Part shown: positions 1 to 8,749 of the stretch, piece after piece
Layout of the letters: the number at the start of each line of letters is the position of its first letter
Numbering within the stretch: position 1 is the stretch's first letter
From: Chara braunii
Taxonomy: Eukaryota; Streptophyta; Charophyceae; Charales; Characeae
Length of the DNA: 28,162 bases
NCBI GenBank assembly: GCA_003427395.1
Contig: BFEA01000506.1
Location: forward strand, 249,031 to 277,192
Reading direction: 5' to 3'
Notes under the pieces: model-generated
The model's database searches: none
Seen by the model: only the letters and a program-made list of their open reading frames with translations
Told to the model about the DNA's origin: nothing
Position numbers and translations under genes: made by a program

Positions 1-79
<79 letters not shown>
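1..79. repeat. GATA/GA microsatellite
   Basis: The window opens with three or four GATA units that pass into an uninterrupted GA dinucleotide run of about 65 bases. It starts at base 1, so the true left end lies outside the window. The change from tetranucleotide to dinucleotide units is typical of slippage growth. Confidence 0.97.
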
Positions 80-80
<1 letters not shown>

Positions 81-398
81 GCATGTATTAAGTAGGGGGC
101 TGGGTCTGGTTGGTGGGGGGATGGGTCTCAGGTTGAGGACCTTGGGGTACCTCCTATGTGGGGTGTTACCGACACCCCACAATTTCTTAAATTTTTTTGC
201 CCACAATTTTTTAAAACAATTCCCCCCTTTCTCCACCCCCCCAAAATATATATATATTTTTAAATCAAACACACCCCGTTTTGAATTTTTTTTTTCTTTT
301 TTTTTGTATTTGAAGGCACGGGGGTGTAGAAGGTCGCCGCACCATCGCCACCCTGCCGCAATCCCGACCGTCTTGGCCGCCATGTGCCCGATACAGGT
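80..398. other. Non-coding, low-complexity stretch
   Basis: No gene is supported here. The stretch holds several T-rich and C-rich runs, a short TA run near 247-257 and a long T run near 287-305. Open frames exist on both strands but translate to low-complexity residues (poly-Phe or poly-Lys), so they look like chance ORFs. It may be what remains of the 3' non-coding part of the minus-strand gypsy element that begins just to the right, but no LTR ends were recognised. Confidence 0.6.
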
Positions 399-468
399 GT
401 GAACGGCCGTTCACGGATTTCAGGCCCCGTGACCGGCCGGTCACGTTCAAGTGACCGGTGCCGGTCAC
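399..468. repeat. Cluster of three GTGACCGG-type palindromes
   Basis: Three inverted repeats lie nearly end to end. Bases 399-414 are a perfect 16-base palindrome (GTGAACGGCCGTTCAC). Bases 428-445 are a perfect 18-base palindrome (CGTGACCGGCCGGTCACG). Bases 451-468 have 8-base arms around a TG spacer (GTGACCGGTGCCGGTCAC). The arms are variants of one octamer, so arms of different palindromes could also pair. The cluster sits where recognisable integrase coding of the minus-strand gypsy element stops. Function is unknown; it could be a mobile-element end, a recombination hot spot or a protein-binding array. Confidence 0.9.
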
Positions 469-485
469 GTTCACGGGACCGGCAC

Positions 486-1245
486 TGCCAGCGAGCCATG
501 CTCAAACTCGAAGGGCGACATCCCTATAGGGGTGGATGGACGAGTTGTAGGCCAACTCGACATCCGACAGCCGCTCAACCCAATCCTTTTGGTGGGGGCG
601 GATGAGAGTGCGAAGAAGAACATGTGCGGTGTGATGCACCCTCTCTGTTTGGCCATCGGTTTGGGGGTGGCGAGCCGAACTTGGCTTGAGAGATGAGCCC
701 CATTGTTTGATGAGCGCCAACCAAAAATCGGACGTGAACCGAGTGTCACGGTCTCAGACGATTTCCTTGGGGTAACCCTTGGTTCAAATCCAACCGGCGT
801 AAAGAACCTCGGCCAACTCCGGTGCCTTGGCATGATAGCGGCAAGACAAAAACATGGCAAACTTGGTGAGTCGGTCGACCACCATGAGAATCCCATCCAC
901 GCAGGTCTTGTAATTGGGGAACGGGCCGGTAATGTCCATGACAATTGCTTCCCTTCGCCGCAAGGAGATTGGTCCGACTGGTAATGGTCGCAACTCGCCG
1001 CTTGGACGATGGTTGCGGGATTTGCATCGTCAGCAAACCTCTCATGACTCATAATAGCGTGTGACGTCGCCGAGAAGGTCGGGCCACCAAAATCGCTCGC
1101 AAAGTCGGCCAATCATGCGATTGACTCCAAAATGTCCAGTGGCGGGAGCATTGTTGAACTCGCCAAGAAGCCGTGTACGCAAGTGATGGTCACTCGGTAC
1201 GCAAAGAAGGTCCTTCCCCTGTGTGTCGACAAGCAAGTACCCCTC
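486..1245 (-). pseudogene. Gypsy-1 integrase, interrupted by four TGA codons
   Basis: This would insert element cDNA into the chromosome. The N-terminal zinc region reads 'NNAPATGHFGVNR' then 'ERFWWPDLLGDVTRYYES'. The position that is usually the first zinc His is Asn, and the place of the first zinc Cys is a TGA (1042-1044). A second TGA lies at 1030-1032. The core follows with 'MDITGPFPNY' (first catalytic Asp), TGA at 784-786, TGA at 754-756 directly before 'DRDTRF' (second Asp), and 'HPQTDGQTERV' (catalytic Glu). All four stops lie in the same frame with no indel between them. Near 525 the frame shifts so that 'GMSPFEFEHG' appears in a neighbouring frame, and coding similarity then ends. 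One ambiguous base (N) is at 1254. Confidence 0.9.
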
Positions 1246-1399
1246 TTGGATCCNGTAGTGAGAAGGCGCCGGATAAGGAGAGGAGCAATTCGCGTACTTG
1301 TCGTGAAACTCGGGGTCGGCTTGGTAGCCGCGGATGAAGTTGTCCCGCATGTCATTGTCGATCTCGAAGGTTGAATAAGTCGCGGTATAATGATTCGGA

Positions 1400-2076
1400 C
1401 GCTGTGAAAGAGCATCCTCAAAATGGTTCGACTTCCCCAGAATGTGATCGGGAAAGAAGTCGAACTGGTCGATGAAAGTCATCCATCGAGCGATGGTGTT
1501 GTTGACGGTGTCTTGGGTCTTGCAAAAGACCAACGGATTGTTGTCTGTTACCCATTGGAATTGGCTTCGACCAAGAAGGAAGTGTCGCCACCGCTTGAGC
1601 GAATGGACGAAGGCGAGGAGTTCCTTTTTGCGTTCATCGTCAATGGAGTGCAGGGCGGGTACTTTCTTGCTGAAATACTTGACCGTGTGCCAGTCCACAC
1701 CATCGTGTTGCTCGAGGACGACACCAATGCCATAGCCGGACGCATCCGTTGTGACGTGCGTAGGCAAAAGCGGGTCGTATATGGGCACGACCTCCACAGA
1801 TAATAGTGCGGCTTTGAGAGCCAAAAATGATTCCCGCGCATCCTCTCTTGAGTCAAACCGACGATCCTCACATTGAAGCTTGGTCAAGTGGGTCGCGATC
1901 TTCGAGTAACCCTTGATAAAACGTTGGTAGTAGCCGGCGAGGCCAAGGAACGAGCGGACATCCGTGACGTTCCGATACTCTGGCCACTCTTGGATGGCTT
2001 GAATCTTGTCCGATAGCGGACTGATGCCCTTCGGTGTGTCAAAATAGCCCAATATTCCAGCTCTTGCCGGACACAT
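1400..2076 (-). pseudogene. Gypsy-1 RT thumb and RNase H
   Basis: This open stretch starts with the RT thumb ('GISPLSDKIQAI', 'VRSFLGLAGYYQRFI') and passes into an RNase H domain with 'VTTDASGYGIGVVLEQ' (first catalytic Asp), 'KKELLAFVHSLKRWRHFL' (catalytic Glu) and 'WVTDNNPLVF' (second Asp). It ends with 'FEDALSQRP', the usual end of RNase H in Ty3/gypsy pol. The catalytic residues I can see are kept. The frame then continues without a break into the integrase zinc region, so RNase H and integrase were one polyprotein. This is the best preserved piece of gypsy-1. It begins only because of the frame change near 2050, so the Met near 2076 is not a real start. Confidence 0.92.
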
Positions 2077-2790
2077 TCGCCCTTGTCACGGTTAACCTTG
2101 TACTTAGCGCGGCGGAGCGTTTCCAACACTTGTCGAAGGTGCTCAAGATAATCCTCCAATGACCGGCTATAGACGACAATATCGTCTAAGTAGACCAGCA
2201 CGAACCGGTCCAACATTGCACGACACTCGTTGGTCATTGCCGCTTGAAAGGTCGCCTGGGCGTTGGTGAGGCCAAAATGCATGACCACCCACTCAAAATG
2301 CCCATACCTCGTCTCGAATGTGGATTTGTAACGATCGTTCAGTCGGATCGAGATTTGAGGATATCCAACTTAGAAAAATACTTTGCGCCGCTCAATCGCT
2401 CAAGAAGATCGTCAATGCAAGGAAGAGGCCTCCCATTCTTGACGGTTTGCCCGTTGAGCTTGCAGTAGTCGATGCACAATCGTAGATCTTTGTTCTTCTT
2501 CTGTACGAAGAGAACTGGCGCTCCGTATGGAGAGCTATTAGGGCGGATCCAACCCTTGTCCAACAAATCATCGAGTTGCGCGAGGAGGACCGTAAGCTCC
2601 TCCTCGCTCATGCGATAAATAAAACCTTTCGGCGGCACGACACCAGCCTCAAGAATGATCTCGTGAGAGATCGGCCAATCCGGCACCACACCGGTAGGTG
2701 ACTCGAAGATGTCGGCGAACTCGTCAAGCAACCGCACCACACGGGGGTCCGAAGACAAGTCCGTGGGTGAAGAGTCGGCTACCACGGCGG
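2049..2790 (-). pseudogene. Gypsy-1 reverse transcriptase, frameshifted
   Basis: This is the RT fingers and palm of a Ty3/gypsy polymerase, which would copy element RNA into DNA. The first part (2339-2785) runs through '[19 protein letters not shown]', '[11 protein letters not shown]' and 'YFSKLD', which holds the first catalytic Asp. It then loses frame just before 2338. The second part (about 2049-2338) resumes with 'TRYGHFEW', 'FGLTNAQATFQ' and 'VLVYLDDIVVYS', where YLDD holds the other two catalytic Asp residues. Another frame change near 2050 leads into the thumb and RNase H. All catalytic Asp residues remain, but the break between the first Asp and the YLDD box prevents one continuous enzyme. 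Confidence 0.92.
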
Positions 2791-2794
2791 TACG

Positions 2795-3108
2795 TAGGAA
2801 ACATAGGCCGATTTCGTCGGGCTGCTCATAAGCAAAAGTAGCCCCTGAATAACATGGTTGTCACCACTTGCCACCGAATCGAAGGCTGTGGAAGAGGAAT
2901 ATTACACAACACTTCGACGTCGAAGGCGTCTCGAACGGTAAGAGTTCGCCGGTGGAAGTTGACCGTGTGATCCGCAAAGGCATTCCTACAATAATGTCGA
3001 AGTCGATGTCCGAAATGTCAAATGCCACCGGTTCGCATGCATGCGGTGCAGAATACACCGGTACGGCCTCAATGTAGCAGTCGATAAGTTGTCGCCTCCT
3101 TCTATTGT
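2795..3108 (-). pseudogene. Gypsy-1 protease, C-terminal remnant
   Basis: The minus-strand translation carries 'VAFDISDIDFDIIVGMP' at about 2985-3040, the late part of a retropepsin domain (the hydrophobic G-M-P strand near the C-terminus). A frame change just after this motif moves the continuation into another frame, where residues like 'VNFHRRTLTVRDAF' fit the linker between protease and RT in this family. The catalytic Asp-Ser/Thr-Gly triad is not present; it would lie to the right, where the sequence becomes repeat A. The fragment therefore cannot process a polyprotein. Assignment to the Ty3/gypsy protease-RT junction is supported by the RT that follows directly. Confidence 0.8.
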
Positions 3109-3628
3109 CAAAGGGCGTGGTGTCCCGGCCCTCCTTCGTGTGTTAGGCTCATGCTCAGTACCAGTGCCCCGCTTCGACACTTGTGGCTGGTCGGGCTGTT
3201 TCTGGACCTCCGCGACTCTTCTTGTATAGTTGGGTTGTGCCCGGCTACGGACTAGTCCAGTAGGCATCCACCTTAGCAAAAGGTTGGGGGTGCGCCAATG
3301 AGCTTTCCATCGGTCCATGCAGGTTCGGCGCCCTGCTGTACAGCAGAGCACTACCGGCCTCAGGCCGTGGTAGCCGCCGGGCTCGCCCAGGGACGCGAAG
3401 GCAGAGGGACCGGTTCGGTCTTTTCAACTTTGCATCGGGTGCCGCCTAGTCGGGTTATGGGCTAGATGCAAAAAGGGGGATTAAAAAAAAAGAAAAAGGG
3501 GGAAGGAAATAAAAATGAAAGGAAGTCTTGCTTCAGAGTTGTGCGCCGATCTGGACCCTCGCCCTATTTTGGGATGATCTAGCGATTTTTGGCCATTGTG
3601 GCGTTATAGTTTCCCTTCCTTTCCTTGC

Positions 3629-3672
3629 TCTTATTATTATTATTATTATTGTTATTATTATATTTTATTTAA
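3629..3672. repeat. ATT-rich microsatellite inside repeat A
   Basis: A run of ATT units interrupted by GTT passes into a T/A-rich tail. The same run, slightly different in length and flank, is in repeat B near 22085-22125. It was therefore already part of the ancestral repeat and has changed by slippage in each copy. Confidence 0.9.
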
Positions 3673-4020
3673 TCGATTCTTCAAAGGTAACCGTTGTTTT
3701 CTTGTGGCTCATCGTCGCTTCGAGGGAAGGAGTAAACAGTTCGATTACGAACTCTGATTGCGACTCTATGCCCTAGACCGACCCGACTCTTCGTATATCT
3801 CCCTGTGGCTAATTTGTCTGACTGAGCGTCGTGCGATGGGGCCCCAAAAGAGGGGCAACCCATGGCCGCCTTGGAAGGAGGCTTATCACCCCGAGTGGAG
3901 AGTCATAAACCCCCTCCTTGACATCGGACACGGGTACCCGTCAGAGGTAGCCAGGCGGCGAGTTTAGAAGGGAAAGGAACGCCCGTTAGTATTCCATTAT
4001 GGGACCACCTTCTCAAGGTC

Positions 4021-4077
4021 GCGAGCATTCCGCGACAAAATGAAGGGTCACGAACATTCCGCGGCAAAATGAAGTGG
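4021..4077. repeat. Short tandem duplication private to copy A
   Basis: The phrase 'CATTCCGCGRCAAAATGAAG' occurs twice, separated by a few bases. Repeat B has it once (near 22469-22490). This is a duplication in A after A and B separated, or a loss in B, and is a marker for ordering copies. Confidence 0.8.
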
Positions 4078-4569
4078 CAGGGACCGATAGAAAGAGGGTC
4101 CGCGTGCACTATGACCGTTGGTATTTGGTCTGCCGTTTCGTTTCTCCTTATTTTATTTCTAAATTTTATTTCATTTTATTATTTTCATAATCACGGGCCG
4201 CTAGGAAGCCAAATTTTAAAGGCTACCCGAGTTCCCCGTTTAGAGCATGGGGATCGCAGCGGGTAGCGACCCTACAAAAAGAAGGGAGCACTGGTCTTTT
4301 GGCAGTTGTGGCATGAGTGATCTCACTACGCCGCGTACCGGCGAACTGGGGAAACGGGCCCGGACGGCCTGGTGAGTGTGGGAGATTGTTGGTGTGCACG
4401 TGCTCTTGCTCTGGGTGTTCGACCTCGGCCATTCCTGGATCTGCAGCCTGACTGCGAATACTGTCCACGGAGACTCACCATGGTACGAAGCAGCGGTCTA
4501 TACGGCTATAGGCCAAGATGCCTCCAGTTTCTTTGGAGGTGGGAGCGAATGTAAGGGGAAGGACCTACA

Positions 4570-4866
4570 GTGACGACTGTACTGGACTACAGCCACGGTA
4601 GGCAGGAGGCGAAACTAAGGGTGAACGTGGAAGGGGGGGAAGAAGAAGAAATGAGGGCACACCAAAGTCTGCAATTGGCGATCACGGAGGCCAGAGACCG
4701 TGTTGAGATGAGGTGTACGAGAGATGGGGTCACGGATGATATCAAGGTGAAGATTTCTTACCTCGGGGCAGAGACATCGACTGATATAGCAGAGCGGGAG
4801 CATGAACATCTGGACCAAAACAATGAAGTTGACAGTGACGCCAGTGACCCAGACGCTGCGACGTAG
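4570..4866 (+). CDS. Doubtful ORF in repeat A, 'KLRVNVEGG' type
   Basis: A 98-codon frame with 'LDYSHGRQEAKLRVNVEGG', 'SLQLAITEARDRVE' and 'IKVKISYLGAETST', ending in an acidic tail. The same frame is open in repeat B and continues farther upstream there. I do not recognise a family. Counting by eye across about 75 aligned codons, replacement differences (about a dozen) outnumber silent ones (about five), so there is no sign of purifying selection. A one-base difference upstream breaks the frame in copy A relative to B. It may be the trace of a former element protein, or just an open frame in a repeat. Confidence 0.25.
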   Translation: MTTVLDYSHGRQEAKLRVNVEGGEEEEMRAHQSLQLAITEARDRVEMRCTRDGVTDDIKVKISYLGAETSTDIAEREHEHLDQNNEVDSDASDPDAAT

Positions 4867-5025
4867 TCCTGGCATGGTCTGGAGCAGTGGTGACAGGACC
4901 ACCCTCCGGTTAAGCCAGTGGAGACTGGCCCGGAGGCCAGCTCACGACGACGAAGGGACCAGCATCACTAAATAGAGGGATGTCAGGGTCAACGTGCGAC
5001 GACGAGAGGATAAGGCGAACAATTA

Positions 5026-5052
5026 CGAGAGGGAGAGAGAGAGAGAGAGAGA
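5026..5052. repeat. GA microsatellite near the end of repeat A
   Basis: A GA run of about 27 bases follows 'ATTACGA'. Repeat B has a shorter, interrupted version at about 23410-23430. The difference is a normal slippage change between copies. Confidence 0.9.
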
Positions 5053-5167
5053 CAAAGCGCTCGAGGAATGCGGGAATGTCGCACACCTAGTAGTATGAGT
5101 GGGGTCAAGCGTGCGTTTTGTCGTTCGTAATGGGTACCAACAGTCTGGCACAAGTGTGAGACGGGCG

Positions 5168-6351
5168 CTTTAAACGAGCAGGTGTGAAGAAGAGTCTGCG
5201 CGCACTCTGGACAACAGGCTCACAATGCGTGTAGAGAGATGTAAGCCATCACGGGTGTGGAGAAGAGATGTCTAAGAGGCAATAGCAGAAGAGAAAGGGA
5301 GTGATTGCTAGGGAGAGTCTACATAATTGAGAGTGACCTGGAGAGAGAGGATGCGCACGGAAATCAGACGCGAAAGAGTAGTCGTTCGTCGTTTACCTGT
5401 TGACTGTGTCAAGCGCTAATGGTCACCCCCTCTTTTTTTTTTTTTTTTTTCCTTTCCGGTTTTCATGCTCATCTTTCATCGGTGGAACTTTCATACCCAA
5501 GGAGAAGCAAGAGGGACGTCAACTACTAAAGTCTTCCTTTCTGAAGGAGGAAGTGAGAGCTCTGCACCAGTGGTTGACATCATCCGCCTGAGGCGTACGC
5601 TTCCTGCCAAATGTGAACTTGTATCTCACCCATGCAGTGAGAGAACGTACATCCGGAATTCTATTTTCTTGAGGTGACAATTAAGGAAACGAAGATGCAC
5701 CTCTGCATTCCTTGCTGGCATGATTTTCGAGGACGGCTACGCGAAACGTTTATTAGTTGGTTAATGTAAGTTGCTGCGCTACAAAAGGGGTAAGGCGCAT
5801 ATGCTCACGTGTCGGTTGCAGACGATGACGAGTGGCCCGCACGAGAGAGACCGACAGGAGACATATGCACTCTTTGACTGCCCTGTGTGTAATTTCGTTT
5901 GCATGTCGAATCGGCTCTTGGATTGGGAGAGGTGACTCGCTACTCACTTCTGGGTCCCTCATGCATAATTTGTGTCATCTTCTACAGTTGCGCGACGACT
6001 GGCAGAGAAGAAACACTGATTAGGATTTGGCCTCCGTCTGTCTTTGAGTGACGGTCGTCGGATGTGTGTTTGAGACTGATGTCATCCATCTGCAGGGTGG
6101 GCTCGTGCAAACATGAGCATCGTCCCAACAACGTTAGGAGGGGGGGGAAGGCAGTAATCGGTGGTGGGAAGAAGGGGCAGATACACAGTGCAGGCGCAAC
6201 TCTAAGCTAGGTATGGCAAGATAGTCTTACGTGACGGTCAGTGCCCAGGCTCGACAACGTTGACATAAGACTTAGTGAGATTGAGCCCTAGCTGATCATG
6301 CACAAGTTAGCACAAGCGGTTATCGAGTAGCTGAAAATTCAAGAATGAAAA
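5168..6351. other. No gene recognised; poly-T tract
   Basis: Directly right of repeat A there is about 1.2 kb without a recognisable coding region. It holds an 18-base T run at 5433-5450 and purine-rich patches (GAGAGAG) near 5340-5350. Open frames here are short, lack known motifs and are not repeated elsewhere in the window. The continuation of gypsy-1 gag that one might expect if A were a simple insertion was not found here. Confidence 0.55.
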
Positions 6352-6780
6352 TTCTGAAGTGAGAGTTTTGGCCAGTCTGAAAATCCTGAATGGTCCTGAA
6401 GTGGTGAAAGGTCCGAAGACCCTAAAAACCACCTGTTTAGGTAAGCTGCATCCTGAAGTGGTGAAGGGTGTCCTGAAGTGGTCAAGTGAGAGTTTTTTGA
6501 AAGTTTGAAAATCCTGAATGGTTCTGAAGTGGTGAAAGGTCCGAAGACCATGAAAACCACCCTTCACCACTTGAGAATGCAACCTGCCTAAACAGGTGGT
6601 TTTCAGGGTCTTCGGACCTTTCACCACTTCATGACCATTCAGGATTTTCAGACCTGAATGGTCCTTTCAGGATTTTCAGACTTGAATGGTCCCGAAGTGG
6701 TGAAACGTCCGAAGATTCTGAAAACCACATGTTTAGGGAGGTTGCATCCTGAAGTGGTGAAGGGTGTCTTGAAGTGGTGA
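6352..6780. repeat. Foldback of 'CCTGAAGTGGTGAA' modules
   Basis: A module of about 90-130 bases occurs three times in the plus orientation (about 6352-6482, a shorter copy 6483-6562, and about 6680-6780) and once inverted (6563-6651). Each carries 'GTGGTGAAAGGTCCGAAGAC' or a close variant, then 'AAAACCACCTGTTTAGG' or a variant (cut short in the second copy). The inverted copy matches the first module almost base for base over about 87 bases, so one strand could form a long hairpin with about 100 bases in the loop. A 14-base sub-repeat, CCTGAAGTGGTGAA and variants, recurs at least seven times directly and twice inverted. No coding sense is apparent. It may be a foldback element or a non-coding RNA source. 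Confidence 0.9.
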
Positions 6781-6789
6781 TGAAAAATA

Positions 6790-7307
6790 CTTCTGTTGTT
6801 AACCTTCTCTCTAATGAGTTGCATGATTCCTAGGCATGTTGTCATAATTCAGCAATGGTAGTGGACAAACCAGTTTGAGGCTTTGTGTGAGGCGAGTGAC
6901 CAGTTTGATGGAGGGCAAGCAAGAGATAAGTTTCCCCTTCGTATGTCCTTTCCTTGGAAAAATTCAGACTGATTTGCCTCAGTGGCTAGTTCCCAGCAAC
7001 TTCCCGCCACCTCCTTCTACCCCTTTAAGACTTTTAGTTTGCCCTCAGACGGTTGGATGGTTAAGAAGAGGTGGTCGCTAAGCACCCCTCACTTCTATCC
7101 CAAAGGTATTGGGTTTTCCCTTTTTACCGTGAAATAAGTTAAAATTAAGTCTGAATTCCGGTCATATATTTATATAATGGGAAAAAGGATACTACTCTTA
7201 GGGTTGTTGCATACATTCTAGCTAAATACCTACTTGACAGAGACTAAAAGTTCCTTTAAAGTTCTGGTTTTATCAGGGTTTCGATCGCAAGCTTGTGTGT
7301 GAATGTA

Positions 7308-7338
<31 letters not shown>

Positions 7339-8290
7339 ACGGGGACACTCTGATTTAGTTTCCCGCTCGGACAGTTGGTTATGAATCCACCTTGTTTACT
7401 ACCTAGTGGTCGTGCCAGTTTGTGCCATTTGTCGATGACAGTGGTTACGAATTGTATCTTGTATCGTTTTTGAGTGTGGCCTCGAGTCACTGAATCACTC
7501 GAGAAAGCAGACATAGCAAATAAAGCTATCGTCTGTGGTGCCTTGTGCTCTGCCTGTGTAGTAACTATTGCTAAGCTGTAACTAGTGAATTATTTGAGAG
7601 GAAAATCGAGACAGGTTACGTTCTGAACTCAGAGTTTCCACTTCGGCACTGACAAAGACTGTGCTTAGAATTGCTGTATTAACGGTTAAGTTTTGCTAAG
7701 GTCACCAAATCGGGGCCTGAACGTGCCCTAAGTTCTAGCCTACTTCTCACTGTTGGTCCAACTCTATATTTAGTTCCTTCTGGGTAAATGACACTGAAGG
7801 CTAAAGTTTTAGATGGATGCGGCGAAGAACCCTGCTTAAAATCACATGGCATAGAGGTCGATGTTGTACATGTAAAATCCTTGTGAGTCTCAACTCTCTG
7901 TGAATTGCGAAGGGTATCACAAAATATGTGTGAGAGATTGCACAGACCACATCGCCCAGGACGCGACCAGTCTGTGCTCGAGTGAAACTTAAGTGAGGGT
8001 AACATTCTTTCGAACCCTCTGGCTAAGTTGACCCGATGATCTTTCTAGACTACATTGTGACTAAAAAGCTACGTAGTCGGCTTACCGGTAAATGACAAGC
8101 TTTCGGAAACTACAAGTATACCAGGACCAACCGGAAATGTTATTTCCGGCTTGACTTTGGCAATCTGTTGTACTACACTCTGCATTTGTTAATTCACAGA
8201 GGACGGACGGTAATCAGCTAGCCATTTAAGCCTCTGGTAAGGAGAGATTTGTATCATTAGAAACTAGCTGCAGAGTTGGTATGAAAAAAA
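6790..8290. other. No gene recognised; TG microsatellite
   Basis: About 1.5 kb with only short open frames lacking recognisable motifs. A TG dinucleotide run lies at about 7307-7332, preceded by 'GTGTGTGAATGTATG'. I saw no inverted or direct repeat of note here and no RNA gene. Confidence 0.55.
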
Positions 8291-8294
8291 AACT

Positions 8295-8540
8295 ATGGAG
8301 GGTAAAGACAAAGTGGAGATGACATGCACTCTCTATCGAGACAAAAAAAACGGTTGGGAGGAAGAGGCAGTCGAAGACATTCAGCATAACTTGGAACAAA
8401 GGAGAGCGAGCATATTGAGTTTGGCGAGAGATGAAAAACATATTGCGTATACTTTCTATTTCTTCGGGGCGGGACGAAAATTACACAAAACTGGTTCCTT
8501 GCTAGAGACAGTGGAACAGGCAAAGGCAATGCTCAGATGA
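8295..8540 (+). CDS. Small unknown ORF, beta/alpha module family (copy 1)
   Basis: An 81-codon frame starting at an ATG after an A run. I do not recognise it in any database family. It reads as 'VEMTCTLYRDKK', an acidic helix 'EEEAVEDIQHNLEQR', a strand 'HIAYTFYFFGAG', then a helix 'SLLETVEQAKAMLR'. The pattern (hydrophobic strand with LY/FY, polar turn, helix with V..A....R) is echoed by eye in frames at 9350-9729, 11012-12330 and 12458-13018. It lies upstream of the gypsy-2 primer-binding site, so if the family belongs to retroelements this copy is either LTR-internal or from another element copy. It may no longer be expressed. Confidence 0.4.
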   Translation: MEGKDKVEMTCTLYRDKKNGWEEEAVEDIQHNLEQRRASILSLARDEKHIAYTFYFFGAGRKLHKTGSLLETVEQAKAMLR

Positions 8541-8749
8541 GCACAGATATATCAGGTATATCTGGATCTCCTCACTTGAAAAAAATGCCAGCACATCGTA
8601 TAATGGAGCATCACCTAAGAACCAGACAGTTCATTCAACACTTGCGGTCAAGAGATCAACTCAACGACTTATTGCCTAGCCTCATTCTATCTTTTGAGTT
8701 ATTATAAGTCGCCAATGCGCATTCAGTCATCACTCCATCAACGTTCCAA

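Larger units (their letters stand above)
486..3110 (-). mobile_element. Gypsy-1: broken Ty3/gypsy-type retrotransposon
   Basis: Read on the minus strand, the domain order is protease C-terminus, reverse transcriptase, RNase H, integrase, which is the Ty3/gypsy order. Motifs seen include 'DFDIIVGMP' (protease), 'YLDD' (RT), 'TTDASG' (RNase H), 'GHFGVNR' (integrase zinc region) and 'HPQTDGQTERV' (integrase core). The coding is broken by at least three frame changes (near 2985, 2340 and 2050), four in-frame TGA codons in the integrase and another frame change near 525. Gag and the protease active site are absent because the right side is cut where repeat A begins near 3110. No LTR, primer-binding site or target duplication was recognised. 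It should be a dead fragment. Confidence 0.93.
3115..5167. mobile_element. Repeat A: 2-kb unclassified repeat, first copy
   Basis: Bases 3115-5167 are repeated in the same orientation at 21568-23555 (repeat B), with most of the length alignable by eye at roughly nine bases in ten. Shared landmarks include 'GACTAGTCCAGTAGGC', the ATT-rich run, 'GACCGTTGGTATTT', 'TGGATCTGCAGCCTGACTGC' and the end 'AGTGTGAGACGGGCG'. The left edge truncates the minus-strand gypsy-1 protease, so A most likely arrived after gypsy-1. No RT, transposase or other known domain was recognised. It could be a long terminal repeat, a non-autonomous element or a segment of a larger repeat. Copy A has a short tandem duplication (about 4021-4077) that B lacks. 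Confidence 0.85.

Noticed and set aside
121-402. 93-codon ORF on the plus strand
   Set aside because: It is mostly Phe, Pro and Lys from T, C and A runs, with no motif. It is a composition-driven frame.
754-1044. UGA recoding (an amino acid instead of stop) suggested by the TGA-only interruptions
   Set aside because: Gypsy-2 in the same window has TAA, TAG and TGA interruptions, gypsy-1 also has frameshifts, and CGA-to-TGA decay explains part of the pattern. No element for selenocysteine insertion was seen.
3115-5167. Segmental duplication of a host gene as the origin of repeats A and B
   Set aside because: No intron-exon or domain signal was found, and the sharp shared ends fit a mobile or dispersed repeat better. 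Not fully excluded.
7230-7514. 94-codon minus-strand ORF with a His-Thr run
   Set aside because: The His-Thr run is the translated TG microsatellite; the rest has no recognisable motif.
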